From: Lobosporangium transversale
Lineage: Eukaryota > Mortierellomycota > Mortierellomycetes > Mortierellales > Mortierellaceae
Direction of reading: 5' to 3'
Assembly: GCF_002105155.1 (NCBI RefSeq)
Contig: NW_019029010.1
Location: 1-64,000, forward strand
DNA length: 64,000 bases
Below, in pieces: positions 22,601-32,700 of this stretch (positions within the stretch are counted from its first letter, which is position 1; each line of letters starts with the position of its first letter). The position numbers and the translations under genes were made by a program. Below the pieces are notes generated by a model. It ran no database searches, was not told where the DNA came from, and was given only the letters and a program-made list of their open reading frames with translations.

Positions 22601-23971
22601 CTTTGGGACACTACATCAGGCCAACTCACCCACACCCTGAGGCGGAATAAGGTGGATGATGCCTCAACTATTAGCGACATAAATGACGATACCGATAGTA
22701 CAGGCAGTGATGCCCAGAGTATAGACGGTGATTTCAATGATATGGACAGTAGGGCTAGTGACTCTGACGATTTGAACGACAGTGTTGTTGGTATGGACGA
22801 GGAATCTGATGGTATGGACGAGGAATCTGATGGCATGGACGACGATATTGATGAAGTAGGCAGCGATATTAATGAGACGGAAGATAGCACTGATGGTACG
22901 GACGACAGTATTGATGATATGTACGATGATAATATGGATAGTTATATTGGTGTCAAAGATCGCAACATCAGCGATATAGCATTTTCGCCTACCGGCCACC
23001 AAATCGCATCCGGCCATAAAAACGGAGATGTTTGTATATGGGACACACAAACAGGACAACTCATTCGCACATTAAAAGGCGGGACTGGATTCGCATCAAA
23101 CGTGGCATTTTCACCTGATGGTCAACAGATCGCTTCATTATCAGGAAAGCACAAGATCATGGTGTGGTCAACAGAGACAGTTGGAGAGCCCCTTCATACT
23201 ATTGCATTTAAAGGATATATCAGAAACCTAATATATCTTGCTAATGGTCATCAAATCGTAACTCTTTGTGACCTGGATGGTTGCGGCTTGTATCTGATCG
23301 ACACTAAAGTTGGCAAAGCCCGGCAAGTGATAAAATCGAGAGAATCTATTCGGACATTAGTGGCTTCGCCATGTGGCCGTCGAGTCGTCTGTGGATATAA
23401 TAACCGAACATTGGCCATAGTGGATATGGAAGCAGAGGTAGACGGAGAAGGGAACGCTAGCGCTACGATAGGGAGAGTAATACATAGACTTGAGGGCCTC
23501 CCAAACTGCCCTTGCTTCCTGAAATATTCACCCGATGGTCGCTTTTTTGCCTCTGGGACGCGTTATAGTGTGTATGTATGGGATGCAGAATCAGGCAAAC
23601 GCGTAGCTGTGATTACGAACGATTGTTTACGGGATTCAATCATTAATGATCTTGCCTGGGTCGGTTCTTCTGCTATTTCTGACGCTGAAGCGGAAGAGAC
23701 CGGGTTATTACTGGCGGCAGCTGGTGGAGATGGCTCCGTTAGGATGTGGCAGGTTTTTCAGGAAAAGGACAGACATAATAAAGTCGACGATGATGATGAT
23801 GATGATGATGACGAGGACCAAGAGGGCAACCATCGATATCAGTTGAAGTGGTCCTCGAAGCAGGTTGTTCTGAATGCGAGAGGCACATATATTGAAGGGG
23901 TGATTGGGTTATGCGATGCGAACAGAACACTATTAGAGCAGCGTGGGGCAGTTGGCACACCAAGCCTTTAG
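19676..23971 (+). CDS. NLR-like STAND protein: NACHT ATPase, pentapeptide repeats, WD40 propeller(s)
   Basis: A single exon encodes 1431 residues. The NACHT ATPase has Walker A GYPGTGKS (about 95-102) and Walker B FILICDGYDE (about 163-172). After a helical region, residues about 512-568 hold pentapeptide-type A(D/N)LxG units (SGADLRGIQIPGAD, AQLQGADLRK, ADLSGARMKG). WD40 units with GHxx and W-D endings then fill residues about 575-1390, enough for two propellers. An Asp/Ser-rich insert (about 992-1097) interrupts the WD40 array. The protein ends GVIGLCDANRTLLEQRGAVG, a C-terminal motif shared with the gene at 29789. STAND proteins act as ligand-triggered switches in non-self recognition and cell death; the ligand is unknown. 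It starts with a short non-domain head, so an effector domain may be missing. Confidence 0.88.
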   Translation: MPQKKSSILNSNISGHAERRVAEEGIDTHTHLRTGIETSLRQFRCRRLVKRPEDCDFYIQLQGRVIPQVREDEEPLMEIAKKFLSSNKKVMLVQGYPGTGKSMFCRTLERYLWDKYEENHRRVPLFISLPAINNPQVDLVVKHLQEEAFTEAQIRELKKSHSFILICDGYDESMRANNLYMTNRLNQSGEWRAQMVISCNSDSLGPNYQDCFQPTRHNLRKSQSLFLDVVIAPLCEMHVHEACEQYMEAMGTAWDAEDYSRAFRLIPDYDELKRNPFLLSMSLQVLPQMMGPGQSSTPEIKRISIYDQFIQLWYEKKLKDVLELEDKRTLELLSDGKFAQKGIKYIVSLATAIYRHQGNNAVVEYSPLQHKETWKEAFFGRDNGDQLLLKASPLAHIGNQYRFIHHSLLEYCLVRAIFEPQDARNVGILKDHDDDVYKGYALTGASDAPSLLIWRGIVNEPSVAQFLAERALLEPIFKEQLLAYVEHSKSNSKWRIAAANAMTILVRAGVSFSGADLRGIQIPGADVRHGNFDSAQLQGADLRKVKMRSCWLREADLSGARMKGVQFGEWMYNLLNSHMIDGAYSPCGKTLAVCTTNILCVYDTSTWDQLWTYGGDFYTFNPYSPDGRYLAFVSARTEIHICEAKSGKHTLSLIGHENEIRFLVYSPDGYQIASVGQDYTTVRVWSTFSGSLLYALENNGMPMAYLEYSPDGHQLASSAPDNVTQLWDLETGQLQLVLESHKSHTGRTVYSLDGREIYSHTDDNTICMWDTKSGQLKRTIELEICCKGVKFSPDRRLIALWYKYDVDVRGTQANNLICILSGHIGLIEEVAFQPNGHQLATCAADMTIRLWNIRTGEVNNILYGHMRPINCIRFSPSGHQLATCSDDYTLRVWDARQPPFFHAIPGHECVINCVVSSPDGTRIASGSNDCTIRLWDAQTGVTLQTLNTHMAEVTNVRYSPTGHLLASRDRANILCLWDTTSGQLTHTLRRNKVDDASTISDINDDTDSTGSDAQSIDGDFNDMDSRASDSDDLNDSVVGMDEESDGMDEESDGMDDDIDEVGSDINETEDSTDGTDDSIDDMYDDNMDSYIGVKDRNISDIAFSPTGHQIASGHKNGDVCIWDTQTGQLIRTLKGGTGFASNVAFSPDGQQIASLSGKHKIMVWSTETVGEPLHTIAFKGYIRNLIYLANGHQIVTLCDLDGCGLYLIDTKVGKARQVIKSRESIRTLVASPCGRRVVCGYNNRTLAIVDMEAEVDGEGNASATIGRVIHRLEGLPNCPCFLKYSPDGRFFASGTRYSVYVWDAESGKRVAVITNDCLRDSIINDLAWVGSSAISDAEAEETGLLLAAAGGDGSVRMWQVFQEKDRHNKVDDDDDDDDDEDQEGNHRYQLKWSSKQVVLNARGTYIEGVIGLCDANRTLLEQRGAVGTPSL

Positions 23972-24753
23972 CGCTGCTAGCTTTTCTGACTGATTCATCA
24001 CCACAATGGATTTCGAAAATGTCGATAGTGAGGGTCATTGGATTGAAGGGAGATTGTCTGTTCTTCATATTAATTTGAAGCGATGTGGTTGTTTTCTCGT
24101 AGTTTTGTTGTTTAGTTGCATCCTTCATCGTAGTTAACAGCATATTAAATAACTTTATTTAATAAAATGACTTTTACGCTGTCAGGTTGAGAAACATCGT
24201 TTATATGTTCGTCTGAAAGATTTGCTGATTTTTTTTTTATTTTATTTTATTTTTTTATTAAACCTTTTTTAACCTACCGGAATAAATTATGAATTAGACT
24301 TCAAAAAAAAAAAAAAAAAAAAAAAAACTTAGGGATAAAGCGCGTGAACTACTTCTTCTTCCTCCTGGAACGAAGCTACCACTTTATCGAATAGCAAAAT
24401 GAATAATAAGAGAAGTAGGTATTAAGACAATTTCTTCAATTCGGTTTACCACAGCCACATTGTTAACTATTCATTTTTTTCACTTTTCACCTTTGGTAAA
24501 ACATCCTAAACCAGAATTCATTATGGCCCTGAATAAATGACAAAATGAGTTGTCGCTTTTGGTTGAACTAAATCACTAAATCAAATCAATCAACAATTAC
24601 CAACTAACTGCCCTCATGAGCATCCCATTATTCACTTTATCATTCAAATAAGTATAAACGCTATAAGGCTATGACAATCTTTTAGTGAGCCTTTGATCCA
24701 CTTTAGATTAAAGACGTATAAATTATAAATTGTAAAAAAAAAAAAAAAAGAAA
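23972..24753. other. 3' flank of the first NLR-like gene
   Basis: AT-rich sequence without a gene. A runs lie at about 24302-24327 and 24734-24749. It marks the start of a 5.8 kb repeat-rich interval. Confidence 0.4.
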
Positions 24754-24802
24754 GAATTGCCGGATTCTTCGCCTGCCTGCATATCTGCAAACAGCCCAGA
24801 GC
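24754..24802 (-). repeat. Inverted repeat, left arm
   Basis: These 49 bases match the reverse complement of 28984-29032 at 39 of 49 positions without gaps, with an uninterrupted core TGCAGATATGCAGG. Similarity fades on both sides. The pair encloses about 4.2 kb of repeat-rich DNA. It could be terminal sequence of a composite element or two opposite copies of a dispersed repeat. Confidence 0.6.
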
Positions 24803-24998
24803 GCACTACGAGGAGGAGGTGGCCTGGTTCTTGCACGCTCTACCGGGCCCACCAGTCTCTAGAGTTATTCGGTTGGGTATGATCATCTCATCATCGAGTT
24901 CTCAATACCGCCCTCGGAACTGTCTGGACTTTTGAGCAAACAACCCAAGGATCACATTGAGAACAGTATTGTAATAGGTAGTGAAGACAAAAGGTGAT

Positions 24999-25033
24999 CT
25001 TTATTAAATTATTATTACAAGCCTTTTATAGGC
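24999..25033 (-). mobile_element. LTR-like promoter/polyadenylation block (remnant)
   Basis: On the minus strand the order is GCCTATAAAAGGC, then about 20 nt, then AATAAAG. A TATA box followed so closely by a polyadenylation signal is the layout of the U3-R-U5 part of an LTR. A similar arrangement occurs at 56348-56387. No reverse transcriptase or integrase was seen nearby and the LTR ends were not located, so this is at most a solo LTR remnant. Confidence 0.3.
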
Positions 25034-25221
25034 TTAAGACTATATACTGTGACAAGTATGCAATCCACTATCCATTAGTACGTCCATATACACTACGACA
25101 ATGCCCAAGGAGGCGCGGCTTGCCTTCTTTATCTCTGGCATCCCCTCCCCCCTTTGCCCTCAACATGACGAATTCGGGATAATTATTTCTTCGCGTCCTC
25201 CTTTAAAATTTTACCCTCAGG

Positions 25222-25572
25222 CTAAAGTCTGTTAAAAGCATAGAGAGCAGGCTTGAAGATCCATTTCTCCAACAGCATGCTAACCAACATCACTGGTCTC
25301 GCTTTGAACCCGAGGAACTGAGGGTATATAGCGGCGTGTTTCCCATATGTAATCTCAGCGTCAAGGCTTGATCGTGTCTGCCGCTCTAGGTTGTTATAGT
25401 CGCCTTTGTCGCCATTCTTTCTAACCCAAATGTGCGATCGGCCATGAGGGTTGAAGAATAGATTATGCGGCTCCACGCGAACTCTGCCGCTTGTAAGCGC
25501 GGCCGTCTTTGGCACCAAGACATTCCACCTCGTCGTCCCAATCATTACTCGGCTGCCTCCTAGCGAGGACAC
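25222..25572 (-). other. Unrecognised GC-richer open frame, possible element remnant
   Basis: A 116-codon minus frame begins without an ATG and ends at 25222. It is more GC-rich than its surroundings and includes NLFFNPHGRSHIWVRKNG and YPQFLGFKARPVMLV. In-frame similarity continues upstream past a stop (DVALRA, then KAINVSSLGGSRV). I do not recognise a family. The base composition and the repeat setting fit a relic of a mobile element better than a host gene. Confidence 0.3.
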
Positions 25573-25976
25573 ATTGATGGCCTTGAAGTATCAGGCCCTC
25601 AGAGCCACATCCGCATCGGTTTGAACGGCCAAACACCTCCACCTTAGGGCATATATGTACCCTCCAACCGGACTGGGTAAGACAACCCTGCAGTCCTCTC
25701 GCCCCCAGCTCGCTAGCAGAGAACGGCGCGTACCAAAAGGCGTCATGGCATCCAGCCAGCTCGTGCTCTTGAAAGTCTACAAGCTGGCCGTACCAGATCT
25801 ACCTGTCCCTCGTCCTGTTGGTTTTTCAAGGGGAGCAACAAGGCTACCCTCTCTTCCTCGCCCAGCAGGTACTGAAAAGTTCTGAGTGATAATGTGTGTG
25901 TTATTGTAACGAGGGTGAGCAAGTGGAGGAAAAGGGTAAGGGATGAAGTATAATCGCTCTGCTGGAGGCATAAGAG

Positions 25977-26029
25977 AGGATGAGGATAAGGATGAGGATA
26001 CGGATGAGGATAAGGGTGAGGATAAGGAC
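25977..26029. repeat. GAGGATAAGGAT-type microsatellite
   Basis: Irregular hexanucleotide repeat of GAGGAT, AAGGAT and related units. Confidence 0.7.
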
Positions 26030-26069
26030 CCTAGTATGGCGTACTAATAGCGCACCAAGGTATTTTTGT

Positions 26070-26780
26070 ATTAGGGTACACTATGTCGCTACTGGTAGAC
26101 TAATGGCACGTTGCCTCAGTCAAGTCTGCTGGCGGAGAAAAAAAGGAGGGGGGCTTTGGCGCGCCGGTGAAAACCGCTGCCCACTTGACATCATTGTGAT
26201 GATGTTGATGTTGATGTCGATGATATTGGTGACGATGATATTGGTAATTGATGATTGATGATTGATGATGTTGATATTGTTGATTCTGATGACGCTGATA
26301 TTGATGATTTGATGATATTGCTGTGGATGTTGCTGCTGGTATTGATGTTGGTGTTGATGCTGATGAGGAGGAGGAGATGAAAAAGATATCCCAAGGTAGA
26401 GTAGTTGCAACCGTTAGGAAACGTCTGCGGTGCTGCTCCACTAGGGAATGGTTGAAAGTTAGTCGCTTCCAACCGTTCGACCGCTTCTATGCTTCTGCTG
26501 AAGCACTGGGTTTGGCCAAAAGCCTTGAGTGATGTGACTACCAAAATGCCTGTGCAGGCTCTCCATCGACCATCGGGGACGAGGGCATTAGTGCGCCAGG
26601 CCTTGGACTTGTCAGGAACAGTGGTAAAGCTTAACCACGGTTCAAGAAGGGGCGACTGTCGGGTTAAAGTGGGAGTGTGCCCATCCATAGATGAGTCGAC
26701 TACAAAAAGCCTAAAAGTACAAATACCAAACATCACATTAGTGGTTATCTTGGATTTAAACCCGCGTCATCTTCAGTAAG
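26070..26780 (-). repeat. Duplicated repeat, copy B, with internal GATGTT/GATGAT tract
   Basis: Three blocks are shared in the same order with 27687-28190: TGTATTAGGGTA...TCGCTACTGG at the low end, GGCATCCCAAG/ATATCCCAAG plus TAGAGTA in the middle, and TTGGATYTAAACC at the high end. Between the first two blocks both copies hold a GATGAT-rich simple repeat (26190-26385 here). The middle blocks read on the minus strand as weakly similar short peptides (FVVD...GH), suggesting that both copies derive from exons of one gene. The function is unknown. Confidence 0.55.
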
Positions 26781-27154
26781 AAACGTCAGCAGTCTTACCA
26801 TCATAAGCATCCACAAACTTTTTGGCAAGGGCTCAGAAAAAGATGTTCAATATCTTTCCATGAAGCTTTTGACAGCTTGTGTCGACTCAGACCAGATGGC
26901 AAGGGTGTATGAAGGAAGAGGATGAGGCAAAAGTAAGAAGGGATAAGACTAGTCTAGAAAATAGGAAGAGTCTTTAATTTTATTTATTTATTTATTTTTC
27001 CACTACTTCATTTGACGTATTTGGTCACGCACTGAGGCTTGTTGGATACAAAGCGCTCTACCACCAACTCAGCTCGCAACTGAGGCATGCAATGCTATGT
27101 TATTGGATGTTTGTTTATTTAATTTTTTTATTATTTATCTTTTGCTAAACGCAT

Positions 27155-27673
27155 TCACGTTGGGGCCAAAGGTACCATCGCTACCAAGAATGCTGTATTG
27201 GATCCCATTATTTTCAACTCGAAATCCATAAGTACAGCCCCTATCAATGCCTCAAACGCATCTGTCAAGGCCTTGGGGGCTTTCAAGTTGCCCGGCCATT
27301 TCCCGCCATTCGATGCACTCTTTGTGTTGACTGTTGCCGTCTTTTGCTCAAAAGCGGCTCTATTAGTCGATGGATGCCTCGGGTGCTTACCAAACCCAAG
27401 TTGGTAAAGATCATGACAAAGGGGGCATTTGAGGCATTGTATTGGGCCTTCAGGGCTGTCGTCCTTCCTTCAAGCACTGTATCCAATACAGCAACAGCAC
27501 TGTAACTAGCTCTAGTGCTGCATCTCCGCGTACTCTAATCGCTCAAAGCTGGATGACCCAAGGCTAAAGGCGCGTCGAAGGAGTGTCTTGACCTTGAACG
27601 TGTGCTCGATAGTGCCCTCAATTTGTCCAACCTCATGGTCATCCAGTAGCTTCTGGTATGGGGGACTAACGGC
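27155..27673 (-). pseudogene. Decayed RNase III domain gene (Dicer/RNase III-like)
   Basis: On the minus strand, after an acceptor TTTTTACAG (27674-27676), the reading is IEGTIEHTFKVKTLLRRAF, then SSSFERLEYA, which matches the RNase III start (FKxxxLLxxAxTH...ERLEFLGD). A one-base loss then shifts the frame, after which GDAALELVTVLLLYWIQ continues the same domain. A second shift leads to TALKAQYNASNAPFVMIFTNLGL, an equivalent of the R..SN..LA.IA..LGL helix. A likely 44-nt intron (GTAAGC...TTTTGAG) joins this to KWPGNLKAPKALTDAFEALIGAVLMD, the second RNase III signature. The acidic residues of both signatures (ERLE, GD, DAFE) persist. No dsRBD or helicase was found, so it is a fragment or a decayed small RNase III. 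Confidence 0.7.
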
Positions 27674-27686
27674 CTGTAAAAACAGT

Positions 27687-28187
27687 GTTGTATTAGGGTA
27701 TGCCATATCGCTACTGGCAGGCCAGCAGTACATCGCACCAGTCAAATTCACCGGTTAAATTAACTGGGCTTGAGAGTAGCGTGATGATGATATTCTTGAT
27801 GATATTCTTGATGATATTCTTGATGATATTCTTGATGATAATGACGATGATATTCTTGATGATAATGACGATGATATTGATGACGATAGTGATGATAATA
27901 TTGATGATACTGATGAGATGATACCGTTGATGGAGAAGAGAAGGGGAGAGGAGGAAGAGGAGAGGGAGAAGGCAGAGGATAAAGGCATCCCAAGATAGAG
28001 TATTCGCCATCACTAGGAGGCGCCCGCGATATCGTTTCTGCACTGACTGGCTACAAATCAAGCGTACTCTGTTCCCCGATGTGCCCGCCGGTTGCAAAGT
28101 CATAGACAACAAAGTCCTAGAAAGCACAAATAGAAAGAAAAAAATTAGATCAGTGATTTCTTTGGATCTAAACCAATGTCACCTTTG

Positions 28188-28190
<3 letters not shown>
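27687..28190 (-). repeat. Duplicated repeat, copy A, with 12-bp minisatellite
   Basis: Homologous to copy B at 26070-26780 in the same orientation and block order, about 1.5 kb apart. Its inner tract (27783-27885) is a 12-bp minisatellite of GATGATATTCTT and GATGATAATGAC units. The low-coordinate end directly abuts the acceptor of the RNase III-like pseudogene on the minus strand, so the copy may be an upstream exon/intron part of that broken gene. Confidence 0.55.
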
Positions 28191-28218
<28 letters not shown>

Positions 28219-29788
28219 AGAGATCCATAAAGTCTACGACTTACGTCTATGCTTGGTATGCAACCATCTTGGCTTTTGCCTCTGTAGGCGTTGCCGAGTT
28301 GAAATGTTTTTGTGTGTGACAAGTGGGTTGGGATTGAAGAGTTATGAGTGCATAACAAAATAAAAAGTAAAAAGAAAAAAGAAAAGATGAAAACAATGCC
28401 AGGCTTTATTTATACTTCGTTTTTTTTTTTTCCCTTGCCCTCGAGTTTGATCAGTAAGTGTTAGTGCATTACACAAAAGTCACAAAGACTGGTGATGCAC
28501 CTTGTCAAAGGACTTTCTGCCCTTTCTTTATTTGGGTTTGTACTCCACAACCTACAGCCCCACAAACATCAAAGAGTAAAGCACAAAGCAACCAAGAGCA
28601 AATTGATTGCGCGGCATTTAAGGACTACATTTGAAACATAGTAAATTATCGTTTTTGAGCATGTCCCCATAGCATCCTACTTCGAAAAAAGTTGGTAAAG
28701 GAGAGGAAAGCAAGCTATCCCGGCCTTGAAAAGTGTATAAAAAGACATCTCTTTTTCTCTTTCTCAGGTCCCTTATATGATAGTCCTTATACTCTGCAAA
28801 GCATACGGTGCTCCAGAGCAGGGTTGTTAGTAGGTCTTTAGTACTGGTCCACTTGTGGGACCGGGAAAAAGCGCTCGAGCTCAACACTGTTTCAACATGT
28901 TTCTAGTCCAAGGGATGGTTTTGAAGCTCGATGATGAGAAGCCCCTCGAGGCGACTTCTCCAGAACCTGGAGTCAGGTGGGGCGCCCTGGGCTGCCTGCA
29001 GATATGCAGGTAGACGAAGTGTCTAGTAATTCTTTTTTCATATATTTTTACATTCCATGTCTTCACTGTGAGGTAGGTTCTCTGGATCATCAAAGATTGG
29101 CGTGATCCTACGATGTTTTTATATGTTTTTGGTGGCGCGTTTTACCCTTATTCTTGTTCCTAGAATTAAGTTTCCATTGCGACCCTTTTTTTAAATGGCA
29201 GAGTGAATAATGAGGTGCTCATGAGGGGTGATGGTTGGCAATTATTGATTCATTTGATTCATTTCATTTGATTCATTTCAATTGATTTATTTCATTCAAT
29301 TGGTTCATTCAAGCAAGATTCAGCTAATGAAATGGATGGCGTGACCCATGCAACAACTCATGGTAGAATCCTAGCACGCTTTTCTTTTAGGCTCCACCTT
29401 TGCATACAGCAACAAACCTAGTCAAATGGTATCTAAACTTGAACGAGGCTTAAGATCAGCTCACTTCCGGTTTTACCATGGATAGGTGAATTCACCAAAG
29501 GTTTCCTTGAAAAAAAAAAAAAAAAAAAAAAAATCACATGCATACTTTTTCCGGATGTATTTCCTTCTATATTTTACTTGCTTCCTTCCTATCTTCCTCA
29601 CACCCGAATCATTGAGCCTATCAAGATACCAATTATCAAGAGCAGCTTCCTTAGCTTCCTTATACCTGGTCACCAATCTCATTGTATGTTGATCACATTT
29701 TTTTGCTGTCTGGCTTCCCTAAGATTATCAACACCAATCCTAACCAACTTATTACTCCTGATAAATCAATAGCGAAAAGCAAAAGCAA
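28191..29788. other. Repeat-rich spacer upstream of the second NLR-like gene
   Basis: No gene recognised. It contains A runs (about 28190-28216 and 29512-29533), an irregular TTGATTCATTTCA repeat at about 29244-29330, and the right arm of the inverted repeat. Confidence 0.5.
28984..29032 (+). repeat. Inverted repeat, right arm
   Basis: Partner of 24754-24802 in opposite orientation (39 of 49 positions identical). It includes a small palindrome CTGCAGATATGCAG. Confidence 0.6.
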
Positions 29789-32700
29789 ATGAATGTGTTT
29801 AGATCCTTGAATACTCGCAAGACTTTGTCCGCGCAGGTCGCTTTCAGTATCGCCACTGCATATTTAGAACAAGCTAACAAAACTACTGACCCGAAGGTGA
29901 CAGCGGAGCATTGCTTCGACGCAGTAAAAGCACTTTCTCGGATACGATCCAACGGACAGAAACACCTCGTCACCTCCTTTTGTCCTGAAGACCAACAATT
30001 CTGTATGAGTGTGGCTGATACCCTATTTGATCTTGGGACATTGTTAGCTGGTCACAATTATCAAAGTGAAGCACAGGGCTGTTTTAAAGAGGCTCAACGA
30101 TGGAGGCAGGATCAAGAGAGTACCCGGCTGGTGCAATACTCATCTACATCCACACCCAGTCATAAAAGCGATGGGAGCAAAAATAATATCAGAGACGACT
30201 CTATCAACTCGAGCAGCCAACATACAAAAGGCAATATGAATGACTTGAATATTGTGCAGCCACAACTACTGAGAGGCCATGATGCTGTCATTGTCCCAAC
30301 GGATATCTTTGGCAGTGATGAACCTCCAACTATTGTCAGATACAACCTACCAGGTTTCGACGAACGACTCAACGACGTTTCTCAGCTTGTATATTGTCTC
30401 AATCTACTGCAGTCTGCACCTTTTCGAATGGACAATCTCACCGCATCTGAGCATGAATGGTCCGCCTCTAGGACAGTCGATTTAGGTGAACTGGAACGAC
30501 TGCGCAGCTTAGTATCGGATATGGTTACTATGTTCATTAACGACGGGACCAAAGCCAAGGCCGCCGTTGTCGAGGTCGTTCGTCTGGCCCCAGTCCTCGA
30601 CAGAGAGCACTATAGGAGGCTGCTGATGGCTTTCATTAACGACATCAATGAGGGCATCATTCTTGATATACATCTTCTAGAGGGGCTAGCTCAGCTGATG
30701 CAACATGGCCCTCCTAATTACCTGGACTCTGATGATCTTGTCAAAATTCTAAATACTCTTAGTCCACGAATAAAAGATGTTCACAAGCAATCAAGCGAAT
30801 TCCTCTATTCACTGGTCGCAACTATCTCACAAGTTCTTGATGCCATGGCCAATAATCAAGTAAAAGGCCTCAAGCGCGAGCAGCTTCATGAGCCTCTGTC
30901 AGCTTATTTAAAAGGATTGATGGGTGACTCTGATCCTTATCTAGTGTACCACGCATCCTATGCATACCAGGCGTTACAGTACATCCCTGACGATGAGACA
31001 CCCATACAGGCAATGCTTCGGCGCACAACAACCGTCCTCCGAGGTGTGTTCGGAGTAGTTGACGCAATTGATAGCCTTGAGTTGAGTGCATTCATGGATG
31101 AACTAACTAAAACCCAGGGGCAGGTAACAACAGTAACAGAAGTTGCAGACATGGGCCTGCAAGTGTACAATGGTATTGTAACGCTAGCTGCGAGCGGAGT
31201 AGCATTCATAGAATGTATGAAGGAAGGTTTTTCCTTCAGCGGCAAGGCCACATGGTACCCTGCGCTGCGTATGGCCGACTTATTGCTCCAGGCGGGACAA
31301 CTCATCAAGTTCAAGGCATTTGTATGTGAGGTTCCATGTCGGCGCGATCCAGCGTTCCAATGGGGGCTATGTCAACTGCTAGGCCAGATCGCAGCCTGTC
31401 CTCGAATGACCATATGCACACGTCAAGATGCAGTCACTTTTTTAGCCATGATTTATAAGAATGATGCTGAATGGGGAAGCTACGCCCATATAAAGCAATA
31501 TATCATTGCCATCCTCAAAAAACTAGTATTTGAACCAGGGTCCCTTACGCAAAGTAAACCTTTTTTTTTACCTTCATTTCATTCGTTTATTTTTTTATTT
31601 TATCAAATTATTAATCATTATAACCTGTGTTTATTCAACTCACTTTGGATCGATCTTTGTCTATTTTTGACATACTGTAGATGCTAGATCACAACTCCAG
31701 GAGCTCGCCACTGATAGAGACGTAGATAAGCAAAGCCTCGGCAATGCGTGCATAAGTGGTCCGCCCTTCCAGAACTGCTTTCATGTTCCTTCACCTCGCC
31801 TTGCATCACCATCCTTGCTTGACCGTGTTCAAGAGGCGCCAGATGATGAAAAGAGTATACAGCAGTTTAAACAGTTTCAACTCAAAAGTCGCGACGACAG
31901 AGATTTTTATATCCCGCTGTATGCCAAAGAAAACCCAAAAGCACGTGATGACGATTTGTTCCTTTTGATGGAGAGGGTAATAGAGTTTTTGAATAGCGAT
32001 AACAAAGTATTTCTCATCCAAGGCGATTCTGGCGCGGGCAAGTCAACATTCAGTCGTACGCTTGAACATAGACTGTGGGACTCCTATGTGAAGAGGCGAG
32101 GACGTATTCCCCTTCACATTAATTTAGCAGCTGTTGAAAACCCAGATAAAGACCTAGTGGCAAAGAGGCTGCGAATGGCTGGCTTCACAAGGCCCCAGAT
32201 CAAGGAGCTTAAGATGAGTCGCAAGTTTATCCTGATATGCGATGGATATGATGAGAGCAGGCAATCCAAGAACCTGTATGTGACTAATCGGCTGAATGAG
32301 CCTGGAGAATGGGATGTCCAGATGGTGATCAGTTGTCGCAGCGAGTACCTTGGTCAGGACTACCAGAGTCGCTTCAAACCGACAAGACGTAATTACCATA
32401 TTGAATTGCCGCAGTTTCAAGAGGCGGTAATTGCCCCGTTCTCTGAATCTCAGATCGATGAGTATATTGAGCACTACGTGGAAGCTATAGATCCATTGTG
32501 GCATGTTGAGGACTACCGACGCGCGCTTCAACTAGTGCCAAGCTTGCACGAACTCGTCAAGAACCCTTTTCTACTTTCGATGTCATTGGAGGTGCTTCCT
32601 CGGATGGTAGATCCGGACCAAGGTCTTTCAGGGTCTATGGTTAAACGTGTAACCCTATATGACCAGTTCGTAGAGTTCTGGTTCGAGCGGGGCAAGAAGC

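Noticed and set aside
22664-23059. 131-codon minus frame rich in isoleucine and valine
   Set aside because: It is the antisense reading of the Asp-rich insert of the NLR-like gene.
26191-26736. 181-codon minus open frame
   Set aside because: Its second half is only translation of the GATGAT simple repeat, and it lies in a duplicated decayed module; kept only as part of the repeat.
27700-28127. Overlapping open frames on both strands with MIFL or NIIV repeats
   Set aside because: They are translations of the 12-bp minisatellite, not genes.
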